Positions 33,385-46,734 of a DNA stretch of 64,000 nt are shown here, piece after piece. Every line of letters starts with the position of its first letter. The stretch's first letter is position 1. The notes below the pieces were generated by a model. The model was not told the origin of the DNA and ran no database searches. It saw only the letters and a list, made by a program, of their open reading frames with translations. The stretch comes from Armigeres subalbatus (taxonomy: Eukaryota > Arthropoda > Insecta > Diptera > Culicidae): NCBI RefSeq assembly GCF_024139115.2, contig NC_085139.1, forward strand, positions 138,873,121-138,937,120, read 5' to 3'. The position numbers were made by a program, and so were the translations under genes.

Positions 33385-35920
33385 AATAAGTGGAATGATA
33401 CTGATTTTGACCATGCATCGGTACTGAAGTTCAAACATATTTTTGATTCTTCTTATGAGTTCCGAATGTACAGAGATCTGATTTCATTGCGTTTGGCATT
33501 TCGGAATTTCCCTTTACAGAGAGCTCTAATCAGTCAGAGGGCTTAGCAGATCCATCACATTCGTATCCTCATCTTTCCAAATCAATTAGCACTCTGGAGC
33601 TTGTAGATTCATGACGTCGGTTTCGAAACCAGCCTAAGATTGAGTTACGTTTGTATAATTTACTCCATTGAGTCCATCCAAAAGATGAAATAGATGGGCC
33701 ATCTAAAAGCAAATTATATTCATTCCACACTCTTCCGAACATCGCTCATAAGTATTAACAATATTAGCAAAACTAGAGTACAGTGTGGTAGATCTTATTC
33801 AGTAATGCATCACCAAAAACTTAAACTTTTAATAATTAATTGTTAGATCAGTTAGAAAATAATTGAAAGGTTCAATTGTCGACCGCAGAGATAAAACACA
33901 TTTAAACACTTGTACAATTGATAAACCTTAAATTTGATTGGCTTGAGAGTACATTACAGCGAAATACACTAAACAACATTGAATAATGCTAAATAACATC
34001 AACTGTTAACACAGAACACATGAAGTTATTTAACACAATGTCCGCAACTACATTGAACTTCATGCATGTTTAATAGATCTAAATTCGTAAGTACAAAATC
34101 AATTGTATAACACCTTTGTAAAACTAACATAAATAAACAGCTTAAAGCATCCTCTACCCCAAATTAGAGTTTGCTAAAAAAAAAGGTGCTCCGACCTTTC
34201 CGTTTTTGTTCACTCGCCGTAACTCATGCAATGGCAGTTATAAAAATGCTTTCAATTAATAATTGTGACAATGTTAATACATCAAGTTGCAAACAGGTCA
34301 AATCTCAGTTAAAACGTAGATCCATAGAAGAATAAGAAAAAATGTTCATAAGAAAATAAACCGGTGCGCCGAGTTAAATTATCAACGTTTGAACCGGGGT
34401 AGAAAATTATCAAAAAAAAAACATTGTGGCGTAGTGTGTACCTCTGATCTCAAAAACTGCTTCATTAGATGAACCAGTCTTGGGCTGAAATTCTCAATAA
34501 TGTAGAGAGAATAAAACTGTTTCATATTCGGAGATAATAAACGCTGATAGGCACAAGGGTTTTTTTTCCACAGTGCATAAAAGAAGTGAGTGACAAAAAA
34601 CATCATCGCAATTTATATGTTGTTAATTAATCGAAACAAACTGTCAAACAAGATGATTAAAATTCAATAAAAGCAATGATGGAAATGAATATCCCCCATC
34701 TATAGCAGCACCTCGAGGATACGTAAAGTGATCCATGTACTTTCGCGAACATGTCGTTAGTCAACTCAGTGTGCGCTAGAACCAGTTTGGCCTTTCTCGT
34801 ACAAGCGAACTGCAGAGAAAGGCTATCATTTCACTCTAAGCACGATGTTTCGAAAGTAAGCTCTGATACCAATAGTTATTCGAAATTATTTGGAGATAAG
34901 ACTGAGTTCGATAAATTTAGAAAAAGTTTGTCTTTCTGTATGTATTCGTATGTGTACACAAAGGATAGAAAAAAGCATTAGCGATCTTCTAACATAGTTA
35001 TGGTCATCTTAATTTGGTGCAACAAATTGTATTTAACAGATAACATGTCTAGTGGCGGACTATTAAATTAAATTACAATTTGTCAATGCGATAAAAATTC
35101 TTGATCAAAATGGTGTACAGAAGCACAAAAGTTGGTATCTTGGAATATTACGAGAAAGATGCTATCACCAATAAGTGAATGAATTAGTTTCTTTCACTAA
35201 CAAACCATTCGTTTCGCCTATACGCCTAAGCTTGGTCTGATTGGTGGCGTTCCAGGTGGTGATATAATTAACGTAAAATGAGTGATTTCAGTAGTATTTC
35301 TCTTCTCTAGCAATGCCTAGCTAACGAACGATAGTACAACATCTGTAAAAGGACTAGCTCTAATGAATCGGAGAAACAGAAATTCAAAATGTAAAAACTT
35401 GCCACAGGAATGAGGAAATTTCAAAGATTCGATCTTCCTTTACCAGCAAGCGAATAAACATTGAGGCATTTTTTACCTCAATCGCAATGCGCTGGACGAG
35501 CATAGAGAAAATGGAACGAACTGCTTTTTGTTTGATGGAATGCTAGGGGCTTAACTGCAGCAGCGTTGACCATTTATTTTTGCGAGATGTGTATGTTGGG
35601 TAGCTTGACTGAAAGAGAAATTGTCTGGATTGTAATTATGTTTTACTGTTACAGTTCACATCGTGATGGCGTCCACATTGCCTGATCTGGTTCGTGGCTG
35701 CAGCGAGCGTTGTGCGCTCAAGTGTCCAGTACTCTGTCGCTGGTCTTTGGCACAAATGTCCATAATAGGGCACGTGCTGGCGGCATTGTTTCGTCGTGTG
35801 GTTTGATTGCAAACATGTTTTGAAGTAGTCCGATGACGCATAGCCAACCAATAGTTCAAATTAATTTGTTTTCGAAGGAATGCTGGTGCAAAAAAAGGTT
35901 TATACAGTATAAAACGAATA
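33385..35920. other. AT-rich intron, no gene recognised
   Basis: No domain-bearing frame was seen. Confidence 0.4.
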
Positions 35921-35921
35921 T

Positions 35922-36118
35922 AGAGGAAATGACGGCTTTGGCAGGTTTTGTTCTATTATTGTCAGGGGGGTTTCCTATAACTAATTATGCTCAAATTTGG
36001 CCTAAACATTCTTTGCATATCAAAGAATATTGTGGCAAAATTTCATAAAATTTGGTCAACAAAACCCCCCCTGACAATAATAGAACAAAACCTGCCTAAG
36101 TCGTCATTCCCCCTACCT
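35922..36118. mobile_element. Foldback MITE (~200 bp)
   Basis: Inverted arms contain GGCAGGTTTTGTTCTATTAT and extend through TGTCAGGGGGG; outside, the arms continue as GAATGACG/CGTCATTC with a few mismatches. The interior is ~100 bases and non-coding. Confidence 0.75.
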
Positions 36119-37550
36119 AAAATTAATTAGTTATATGTTAAAAATATGGCTTAATGCAGCTGATAGCTGTCAAGTATAAAAAGGTGTACTTGAATAGCAA
36201 CAATTCATTTTTGAAAATGCGTCTTTCCAATCACTAACACTAACAAATTTCACTTTCGTGGCGGACGGCCACTCGATGATTTACGGTTAATCATTTACCG
36301 CATAATCGCTTCGGACGTCATCGATGCGATTCAATTTTCTGCAGCAGCTACCGCCGACGAGCGTCACTGATGCTGCTGTTACTGAAGTTTTAACATTATC
36401 AAACCAAAACTACGTACGTTAGATATACAATTATAGACTCTGTTAAAATACTTCGGAGAGTTCTTTCTTATTCACTTCTAAATTACTCAATAGAGAATGT
36501 TAAATGAGAATTGGTGTCACTAATATGCATTCAAGCATGTCAAGCAAGGTTTTCAATTTTGAATGCATTGTAGAGAAGAAGACAGTTGAAAAAAAGGATG
36601 AAATGTCACTACAACTTGTGCAACGATCAACCCGATTCAAGTCAAAAGATGTAAATCGACAACGGTTCTGTCGGAACTGGCATCTCCTAAATTGGTAATG
36701 ATAGTTGATTTAATTAAATTTTCCATGTTATTTAAAACTTTATTGCTAACATGACACCCTTTATACTTTCGCTCTTGCTACAATCCTTCATAACCGAACC
36801 GTGCAAGGCACATCTTATGCAACCACTTAACGCTATTGGTGATGGGGGCATGTCAGAAAGCGTCGCGACTCACATCAATTCACGTAGGCATTTTGTGGCT
36901 TGTGATGTCCTCAGGCCCCGGGGGAACGATAGCTCGCCTTGTCCAAATATATAATGATCTGTACGCTTGGTTCGGGGCAGTTCGTCATTGGTCCAAGCCA
37001 AAGTGGCGACCAAATATTAACGATCTCTTATCAGTTTGCATTGGGAACTCCGACTTATTTCACCCAAGCTCATAAAATATTTATAAATCTGGAGCTACGT
37101 ATACTTTGTCGCTGTGACGGCGATGCCTCCCAGAAGTTGCACGAGACCCATTCAGTCTACCAATTGGAGGACCCTTTAACCCAAATAGCGGCTAAAACAA
37201 AGATAAGCGAACATAGCATGGAACGAAAGATAATTCCGCGGCGATAAAATCGATTTTAATAGGTATGTTTATTTTATGAGACTTGACGTTACTTTAAATT
37301 TTCCACATTCTCATCGGTTTGCTGATTCTCTCGTATAATCATAATCATCAGAGGCCATAAAAGTTGATGGAGAACACACTAACGATCCATCGCGTTCACT
37401 AACTAACCAGCCTGAACGAATCAACTTGATTGTTAAGGATCCGATGAGGACACCCGTTCACCAAACTATTCGTTACGAATATAAATTATCACCTCATATT
37501 TGAATCGTTGATTCATGTGAGGTATATCATTCATCTACCCATACGATATC
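36119..37550. other. Intron; one unassigned open region
   Basis: A plus-strand frame at 36939-37247 (GSGQFVIGPSQSGDQILT) has no recognised domain and lacks splice or start support. The rest shows nothing. Confidence 0.35.
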
Positions 37551-37556
37551 AACTAG

Positions 37557-37677
37557 GGGAAACCGCCAAATGTTGAACGGCTAATTTTGTCGTCTATTGT
37601 TGAACTCCCATAAGAAATGCACGTGCGTTCAACAATAGGCGAAGAAATTAGCCGTTCAACATTTGGCAAATTACCCT
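37557..37677. mobile_element. Small foldback MITE with TA target
   Basis: Arms GCCAAATGTTGAACGGCTAA (37565) and their complement (ending 37667) extend for ~45 bases each around a short loop. The outer GGGGAAACC / AATTACCC is bounded by TA. A degenerate relative may lie at about 37800-37900. Confidence 0.65.
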
Positions 37678-39429
37678 ACTGTTAATTTGAATCAAATGTA
37701 TATCTACTATAATTTATACGATAGCTATCGCCAGGACAATTTAAAAATCCCCTATGCTAAATAAGATTTGTTATCAACATTCCTTTCTATCTGAGCATTA
37801 GGACATATCGCCGTATATTGGACACTTCGCAAAGAAGGTACAAAGTGTTCAACGATAAGCACACATTTGAGCCGTTTAACATTTCGCGAATTACTTTTAT
37901 TGTGAGATGTGGGTATGTGTGAGTATGTAAAATATGTCAGAACATAATGCACGAGAAAGGTACCATTACCGCTAGAATAATCATGGACTTTACCGTTAAT
38001 TTTGCCCTGATGGTGTTGCTTTTATATGTATCAGTTACCGCACAACATCATACCGTTTTCTAGATTCTCATGTCGAATGAATATTTAGTTTTGAACACAA
38101 ATAATAACAGATAGTAAATTGAACTAATTGACTTCGGGTCTGCTTCCCTGATGTTTGGGTTTATTTTATTCGCCTTACCCACCCGGACCGATAATAAACA
38201 CAAATTGATTAGGTACCGCCAATCAAAGCAAGTTGGAATTTTCTGTCGTTGACAGTTTAATGCCACAGTAAACAGGCAGGTTTATATTCGTTACAAATGA
38301 GAGCAGTGCGCTGCCCTTCACCTTAAAAATGATCTGAACTGATTCGAGCAAATGCACTTTCAGAAGTAACTTACTCCTAACTGACAATTGTTATTAGTTT
38401 TCTGATTTGAGATCTGTAGTAACAAGTATCTTATTCATTTTTACTGTCATTGTTGTAAATCATGCGAGATCAATGTCTTTAACATTTTTCTGTTAAAGCT
38501 GAATTATTTTTTTGATTTCAAACTTAATATGTTGTAGTGTTGATACCCTTCCGACATAATCGTTGCGGTCAGCAACGGTTACATCGTCTAGCTGGTCGAT
38601 TGTTGATCTTTTGTCAGTCATAGCAAAACATTAATGATAGGAAAAACACTGTTCGGGGCTCGGGCATTTCGCATGTATACGCCATTCACTTTGATTGATA
38701 TTGAAATCATGGAGGATGTCCTACGATGAGCCGGACTCAAAACTTGCCAAATCGATTTTTGAGGAGTTTTACCGATTGCTCGGTATATATAATTGAGTTA
38801 ATCATGAGAGTTACAGATCGAATCCACTGATCGTATCGAAAGCTGTACCATCTAAAATACCATGTAACTAATTCAGTTCATTGGCCCAATACTCTTCGAA
38901 TACATACTTGCGCATTATTATCACGTGCGCAGCTAGATGACTGTAAGACAATTCATTCAAATCACGTACATATTACCATCTAGGATATTACCATCATAGC
39001 ATCTTTTTATTCGATGAAGTAATTTCGCAGCACCCTAGGTATGATGTCATTTGGTCAAGCCATTTCTTCAAGATCATATTGAAAAAATGTGTGAACATAT
39101 TGAATGTGAATGCGTGCTATTCGAGTTACAATATGTGTGCATGTGGTAGGTGCATTCTTGTCCGATCTGGGTCCGATGGGTCTCCAGTGAGCCTGGCGAG
39201 CAAAACGTAGGATTGTCAATCCGGAGATGACGAGATCAATTTTCGATCTGGTCATGGATGTTTTCGGGTGGAAGAAATCCTCGGCTCCTTGGACAAAATG
39301 TGTCAATTTTACTTGCAACACTAGATACATATTCAATATTCATACAATTGTCGAACATAGAATAGCTTTCAATTGATAATTGTGGAAATGCCAATAGAAC
39401 TGTAAGCCAAGTGACTTAAAAAAACATAA

Positions 39430-40180
39430 AACATCGAGATCTGATGTCACACAAAAAAAAATATTTTTTTTGTAGCTTATCTATTTTTGTTCTCTTAGAA
39501 CATTTTTGGGACTTTAATTAACACCAGACGATACGCAAACGTTTTCGTAGCCAACAATATCCCCCTATGCAAAATTTGAGCACACGATTTAGGGGTGCTC
39601 AAAACTAATCAAAACTTTTTTTTCTCACTGAAAGAATTTTTTTTTTGTTTTTTGATGCCAAAGGACCCAAAATGCATGAAACTTTGAAAATTATTTTTTT
39701 GAATAAAATCGACAGTTTTGGGACTTTAAACCGGACGTTACGCAAACATTTCCTAAGACCTAAAATATGACACTATGCAAAATTTGAGCTCCATCGGACA
39801 TGATTTAGGGGTGCTCAAAATCTTGCTATCAAAATTTTAAATTTGAAAGTCCCAAAAATGTTCTAAAAAAATCGATTTTTTTCCAAATTTTTTTTTTTTT
39901 AAATAACATCAGATCTCGACGTTTCATGCATTTTTAAGTCATTTGGCATCAAAAACAAAAATTCGATTTTCGACTTTTCCTTTGGTCCCCCCTTGGGAAA
40001 ATTTTCATGGGTAAAAATTTCAAAACTTTGATGAATTTTAGACACCCCTAAATCATGTCCGATTGAGCTCAAATTTTGCATGGGGTCATATTTTGGGGTA
40101 ATGAAACTTGTGAGCAATGTCGTTTTTTGAAATTCGAAAATTTCATTTTCATTGGCACCCTAACATGCACTGTCTTCCAA
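39430..40180. repeat. Foldback repeat block
   Basis: GCAAAATTTGAGCTCCATCG at about 39776 recurs inverted near 40065. The GAGATCTGATG motif at 39437 recurs inverted at about 39907, and GTCCCAAAAATGTTC occurs in both orientations. It is non-coding. Confidence 0.5.
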
Positions 40181-41369
40181 CAGGATGGAAACTTGGGAAA
40201 TGGACGCACGGAAGATATGGAGATTGGGAATGATTAGATCATCTCTTTTCAAAAAAGCTGAAGAAAATCCATCAGGTCCTTCAGGTGAGAGAAGATTTCA
40301 ATCGAGAAGCTGTATACGATGTGCACACAGAAACTGCAAATGACAGGAATAATTTAGAAACATAAATCCTTGAATTACCATAAGGTACACCGGGGCAAGT
40401 TGAAACGGTTTTTTCAAAGTTGAACTTTGAAGTGCTATAAAAAAATCGCTTTTTAATAAATTTTGAATCCGTTTGCGGTGTTTGCTAGTTCGGGCCAAAG
40501 ATTATACATAAAAAATAAGCAACATCACCAAACTTTTTTATAAATATTTTGTATATTGAAATTACTTTTTTATGTGCATCATTTCAACTTGCCCCGCGTA
40601 TCGGGGCAAGTTGAAACACTGCGCTACATACATAGATAATCTATTTTTTCCGTATTAAAATCACAATATATGTACTCAGTGAGACTCAAGATGCACGAGG
40701 TTGTAAAGGTGACTAAATTCGCATAAGAGTCCCATGTAAATTTTTGATGATTTTGATTTTCTTTCTAGAAACTAGCTTAAAATTGTCTCCTGTTTAAGAA
40801 AAACTGATAACATAGTAGGCTTTGTTCTAAAATTTTTAAAACCAAATTCCTAATTGTGTCGCCTCATCTTGATATTTACTCGCATAAAAGTCACATTCCA
40901 GATATTGATATTCTTTTATTAAAAAACCCAGATTAATCCACCTAGCGGTGATGGTGCCTTTCTCGTTCGTTCAAAAGGTTTAGAAAAATCTCAAATAACA
41001 CCAATATGTGGATTGATCTTATTTTTCATGCAAACAAATCGGATGAGCATAAGAGCAAAAAATGGCATTTTATTTTGTTGTTTTAAAATTAGTATTTTCG
41101 CCATAACTTTTGATCCAATTGTACGATCCGGCCAAGTTTCTATAGGAAACAATGAAACAAGATTCTGCGTCGAATGCAATCTGTTGCGAGCGACCTGAGA
41201 AGCACACATATTGCACATCAATCACAGTAACTTATATATGACCGGAATCAGTCACAATATGGTTACTGCAACCAGATTTGTTGAACTTGTGTTGCTTGGG
41301 GAATAGATGAAGTCTAAGTGCTAAAAAAGTGAGCTAGACTTTTTTGAACTCTTTTTCACAATAAATAGT

Positions 41370-44200
41370 AATTTGACCATAACATCTGAGCCCATAGTCC
41401 AATCTGGCCAATTTACAATGAGAAAATATGAGACATTCTGCGTCGAATGCAATTTAATGCGAGCAAATCGGTTGAGGATAAGTGCTCGAAAAATGAGTGA
41501 CATTTTTTACGCGATTTTTTCGTATGGATTTCTATTTTGGCCATAACTCTCGATCCCATAGTTCGATCTGGCCAATTTCAAATAGGAAACAATGAAACAG
41601 GATTCTGCGTCGAATGCACCTTGTTGTGAGCAAATCGGTTGAGGATAAGTGCCCGAAAAATGAGTGACATTTTTTACGCGATTTTTTCGTATGAATTTGT
41701 ATTTTGGTCATAACTCTCGATCCCATAGTTCGATCTGGCCAATTTCAAATAGGAAACAATGGGACAGGATTCTGCGTCGAATGCAACTTGTTGCGAGCAA
41801 ATCGGTTGAGGATAAGTGCCTGAAAAATGAGTGACATTTTTTACGCGATTTTTTCGTATGAATTTGTATTTTGGCCATAACTCTCGATCCCATAGTCCGA
41901 TCTGGCCAATTTCAAATAGAAAACAATGGGACAGGATTCTGCGTCGTATGCAATTTGTTGCGAGCAAATCGGTTGAGGATAAGTGCCCGAAAAATGAATG
42001 ACATTTTTTACACGATTTTTTTGTATGAATTTGTATTTTGGCCATAACTCTCGATCCCATAGTTCGATCTGTCCAATTTCAAATAGGAAACAATGATACA
42101 GGATTCTGCGGCGAATGCACCTTATTGTGAGCAAATCGGTTGAGGATAAGTGCCCGAAAAATGAGTGACATTTTTTACGCGATTTTTCGTACGAATTTGT
42201 ATTTTTGCCATAACTCTCGATCCCATAGTCCGATCTGGCCAATTTCAAATAGGAAACAATGGGACAAAATTCTGCGTCGAATACAACTTGTTGCGAGCAA
42301 ATCGGTTGAGGATAAGTGCCCGAAAAATGAGTGACATTTTTTACGCGATTTTTTCGTATGAATTTGTATTTTGGCCATAACTCTCGATCCCATAGTCCGA
42401 TCTGGCCAATTTCAAATAGAAAACAATGGGACAGGATTCTGCGTCGAATGCAATTTGTTGCGAGCAAATCGGTTGAGGATAAGTGCCCGAAAAATGAATG
42501 ACATTTTTTACACGATTTTTTTGTATGAATTTGTATTTTGGCCATAACTTTTGATCCCATAGTCCAATCTGGCCAATTTCAAATAGGAAACAATGGGACA
42601 GGATTCTGCGTCGAATGCAACTTGTTGCAAGCAAATCGGTTGAGGATAAGTGCCCGAAAAATGAGTGACATTTTTTACGCGATTTTTTCGTATGGATTTC
42701 TATTTTGGCCATAACTCTCGATCCCATAGTTCGATCTGTCCAATTTCAAATAGGAAACAATGATACAGGATTCTGCGTCGAATGCACCTTGTTGTGAGCA
42801 AATCGGTTAAGGATAAGTGCCCGAAAAATGAGTGACATTTTTTACGCGATTTTTCGTACGAATTTGTATTTTTGCCATAACTCTCGATCCCATAGTCCGA
42901 TCTGGCCAATTTCAAATAGGAAACAATGGGACAGGATTCTGCGTCGAATGCAACTTGTTGCGAGCAAATCGGTTGAGGATAAGTGCCTGAAAAATGAGTG
43001 ACATTTTTTACGCGATTTTTTCGTATGAATTTGTATTTTGGCCATAATTCTCGATCTCATAGTTCGATCTGGCCAATTCCAAATAGGAAACAATGGGACA
43101 GGATTCTGCGTCGAATGCAACTTGTTGCGAGCAAATCGGTTGAGGATAAGTGCCCGAAAAATGAGTGACATTTTTTACGCGATTTTTTCGCATGGATTTG
43201 TATTTTGGCCATAACTCTCGATCCCATAGTTCGATCTGTCCAATTTCAAATAGGAAACAATGGGACAGGATTATGCGTCAAATGCACCTTGTTGTGAGCA
43301 AATCGGTTGAGGATAAGTGCCCGAAAAATGAGTGACATTTTTTACGCGATTTTTCGTACGAATTTGTATTTTTGCCATAACTCTCGATCCCATAGTCCGA
43401 TCTGGCCAATTTCAAATAGGAAACAATGGGACAGGATTCTGCGTCGAATACAACTTGTTGCGAGCAAATCGGTTGAGGATAAGTGCCCGAAAAATGAGTG
43501 ACATTTTTTACGCGATTTTTTCGTATGAATTTGTATTTTGGCCATAACTCTCGATCCCATAGTCCGATCTGGCCAATTTCAAATAGGAAACAATGGGACA
43601 GGATTCTGCGTCGAATGCAACTTGTTGCGAGCAAATCGGTTGAGGATAAGTACCCGAAAAATGAGTGACATTTTTTGAGTAGTTTTGCGCACACACACAC
43701 ACACACACATACACACACACATACACACACACACACACACACAGACATCACCTCAATTCGTTGAACTGAGTCGATTGGTATATAACACTATGGGTCTCCG
43801 GGCCTTCTATAAAAAGTTTGTTTTTGGAGCGATCATATAGCCTTTGCCGTATACTTAGTATACGAGAAAGGCAAAAAAAGGTAGTTTGGCCATAACTTCC
43901 GATCCCATAGTCAGACTTGGTCAATTTTCAATAGGAAACAATGGGACAGGATTTTGCGTCGAATGCAATTTAATGCGAGCAAATCGGTTGAGGAAAAGTG
44001 CCTGAAAATGAGTGACATTTTTACGCGATTTTTTCGTATGAATTTGTATTTTGGCCATAACTCTCGATCCCATAGTCCGATCTGGCCAATTTCAAATAGG
44101 AAACAATGGGACAGGATTCTGCGTCGAATGCAACTTGTTGCGAGCAAATCAGTTGAGGATAAGTGCCCGAAAAATGAGTGACATTTTTTGAGTAGTTTTG
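41370..44200. repeat. ~167-bp satellite array
   Basis: About 15 units share CATAACTCTCGATCCCATAG, GGAAACAATGGGACAGGATT and CAAATCGGTTGAGGATAAGT, with a period close to 167 bases (for example 41893, 42060, 42393, 42560, 42727). Minus-strand frames of up to 239 codons (repeating KKCHSFFGHLSSTDLLATSC) arise because the unit lacks stops in several frames. I regard these frames as artefacts. Confidence 0.92.
43689..43743. repeat. (CA)n microsatellite
   Basis: Alternating CA with a few CATA interruptions, within the satellite element. Confidence 0.95.
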
Positions 44201-44202
44201 CG

Positions 44203-44214
44203 CACACACACACA

Positions 44215-44278
<64 letters not shown>
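44203..44278. repeat. (CA)n microsatellite
   Basis: A second CA run in the duplicated right module. Confidence 0.95.
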
Positions 44279-44282
<4 letters not shown>

Positions 44283-45550
44283 TCACCTCAATTCGTCGAA
44301 CTGAGTCGATTGGTATATAACACTATGGGTCTCCGGGCCTTCTATAAAAAGTTTGTTTTTGGAGCGATCATATAGCCTTTACCGTATACTTAGTATACGA
44401 GAAAGGCAAAAATAAACTTAAATATGGTCCATTCAATTGTCTCATATCAATATATACCGTGGGACATCGAAATCCGTACTCTAGACTAGACTATAGAAAT
44501 CGAATGCAAATGAAACGTTTGTCATTCACATTTACACATAAAAACTACGAAAAACATGAGAAAATTATGAATTAAGTCAACTACTCCTGAATCGAAATCC
44601 GTCCACCGCGCCCGGATTTTGAATCAAAGGATCATAATCCGTACAGCAATTTTTAAACTAAATATTTAATTTGAAGCAGACTGATTAAACAAACTACCAT
44701 TGTAAAAAGCACCTTGAAAAGCGATCCCTTGGTTTTGTAGTCCGCTTATCTTATGTAATGATTCGCAATTAGCAATTAAAAAACAGTTACCTCTGGTGTA
44801 ATTATGCTCTACCCGTAGAACAATGGCGGCATAAACTCCTCGTTTGGTGGGAGGCGATTTTTTTTTTATTTTTTGTTTTAATTTCAAAGCCTATTTTCCA
44901 TTTCATTGCCCTAAAAGTATCTGAATTTTAGAAGAAAAAATTGCGAGGGAGACGTTTTGAATCGTTGTTTCAACTTGCCCCGCACCACACATTTTCTATT
45001 TGCCCCATGGGTTTAAATTGCGGAGCAATTTCAAACGACCGAAATCCAAAAATTAAAATGGATCTCCCATCGATTTTTCATAATCATTATGTTTGTTCAA
45101 CATTGAATGATTACCTACCGTGAAAATTTAAGGAAAGCACTCTTCCAAACATCATTTTGAGACCTGTTTTTTTGGCACGTCAAAAAGAAAAATAAACATA
45201 GGCAAGGATTGCGTTTTTGTAGCTGCAATTTTCCGGGAATGGCAGTCAGAAGGTGCGTTCAGGGGAGTAGTTTGTTGTAAAAAATAATCAGGGCATTGGG
45301 TCATTTCCGATCCAAATTACAGCTACCGTTTCAACTTACCCCGCATTTCAACTTGCCCCGGTGTACCTTAATCTATTGTCCTAGCTGGAAAACTGAACTG
45401 AACAATATTTCTGTGGTGGTGTAACACTCTTTCTTGTCAAGGCCTCGATAGCTCACTGCCGACTCAACTATCACATGGCAAATATTCGACTTGTTGAATC
45501 ATTTGTCTGTGATAGTTTTGAATCCTATTATGGAACTTTTTATCTTCTGA

Positions 45551-45745
45551 TACACCCAGGTTTTTTTTACACGGTTTGGTTTTAGTCGTTTAAGACCTTC
45601 AGCGTCAATGAAACAATGAGTAAACCCCACGAAAAAATTCACAAAAAATCAAAGAAAATTCAGGGGGTATCTAAAAAGCTGTGAAAATTCAGGTTAACCG
45701 AGAAATTAATGAATTCCAATCGTGTAAAAAAAAAACCTGGGTGTA
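45551..45745. mobile_element. ~195-bp MITE with TACACCCAGGTTTTTTTTAC ends
   Basis: The terminal inverted repeats are about 23 bases long, and the interior is AT-rich and non-coding. Confidence 0.72.
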
Positions 45746-46308
45746 TGTAACTGCCCAGTTTATGCGCAACTGCGTTTCCAAATATTTGGTCAACACTTAC
45801 TAAGTGAAAATGACATCAGAAACCTGAACCTTCAGAGTATTCTGTTGTTTATAACCCCTTGTGGTAAGGAGCATTTCTACGTTCCAAACTTCCCATTTTC
45901 CTAGCATCCATATTGATTTCCTATTTGTTCACTTCTCTTTCCGTCAGGTGCGTGATGAGAAAGGCTGTGAAGGCGATGGCACAAATCTCCCAAATTTAAG
46001 TGAACGTTCCCCTGGAGCCGACGTGCTGATACCTGATAACATGTTGCCAAGTAAGATTTAGGTCGACTACTGGGTCTGCCGCTGCTGGGTTTCAGTGTTG
46101 ACTTGTTTAAGGATTTCGTTTCCGCTCAACGTAAGGTGGCTGACCTCACTTCCGGCCCTAAGCTTTAGTTGCTATCGGCCTCTGGTGGTAACGAAGATGG
46201 AGCTCATTGCTTGAGTTGTTTGAGACTAAACTCAAGAATGTTTTGGAGAGCCTTCAATATCGTGTACTCGGGGAAATTTGGTTTTTATTATGTGCATGTG
46301 CTTATTTA
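45746..46308. other. Intron without recognised gene
   Basis: A moderately GC-rich block (about 45950-46200) has a short open frame ending GADVLIPDNMLPSKI. No domain was recognised. Confidence 0.35.
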
Positions 46309-46734
46309 GGGGCAGCAGGGACTATATCCAAGGGCATGACGATCCCTCCCCAGACCATCTGCGAGTTGTGGCGCCCGCCTAGGATGGGGTGGGGTTTGAC
46401 AGTGGGCCCTGTTAAACCTCTATAAAAAGCTGCATGTATCTGCAAGTAGGCTCCGCCAAAGCGGCCGTGTGCCGCTCAAAGCGCACAAGCCCAAGTCCTG
46501 GTGTTAGGTGGGACGGTAGACAGCCCTGACACGAGGGCCCTCCGACGAGACAGGAGGTTTGTGCCCAATAAGCCGCCTCTACAAAACAATTATTACGAAC
46601 GACATAGAAGATAATACGACTCAATACAATCGGCAACGACATAGGTGACGAATAAAGGATCACGATTGAAAGCATGGAACTTGGAACTGAAAGTCGCTAG
46701 GTTTAGCAGATTGCGACAGTATAATCTACGATGA

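Larger units (their letters stand above)
40954..44409. mobile_element. Nested satellite-bearing element with TGCCTTTCTCGT ends
   Basis: The left edge GGTGATGGTGCCTTTCTCGT and the right edge ATACGAGAAAGGCA are inverted. The right module (CA run, then CATCACCTCAATTCG, then a TATACTTAGTATA palindrome) occurs twice, at 43689-43878 and 44206-44409. The left-edge sequence also occurs at about 57185-57230, so it is a dispersed family. Confidence 0.6.
40383..45368. mobile_element. 5-kb TA-flanked element with GGGGCAAGTTGAAA ends
   Basis: The tips AGGTACACCGGGGCAAGTTG and their complement are perfectly inverted and bounded by TA (40381-40382 and 45369-45370), as for Tc1/mariner-type insertion. The core GGGGCAAGTTGAAA also occurs inside the left end (about 40580-40615, as an inverted pair) and the right end (about 44970 and 45330). 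No transposase was found. The middle is taken over by a satellite-bearing insertion (40950-44410). The left-tip core is shared with the element at 6319. Confidence 0.75.

Noticed and set aside
35636..35859. Small cysteine-containing minus-strand ORF
   Set aside because: No signal peptide, splice support or recognisable cysteine framework.
36939..37247. 102-codon plus-strand ORF
   Set aside because: It looked exon-like but has no domain and no convincing start or splice context.
41841..42560. 239-codon minus-strand ORF
   Set aside because: It cycles through the 167-bp satellite in changing frames with no domain, so it is a repeat artefact.
43278..43751. 157-codon ORF starting with a Cys/Val run
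   Set aside because: The start is the translated CA microsatellite and the rest is satellite.
41370..44200. Possible CRISPR-like or centromeric array
   Set aside because: There are no spacers. It lies within a dispersed element, so a centromeric role is not supported.
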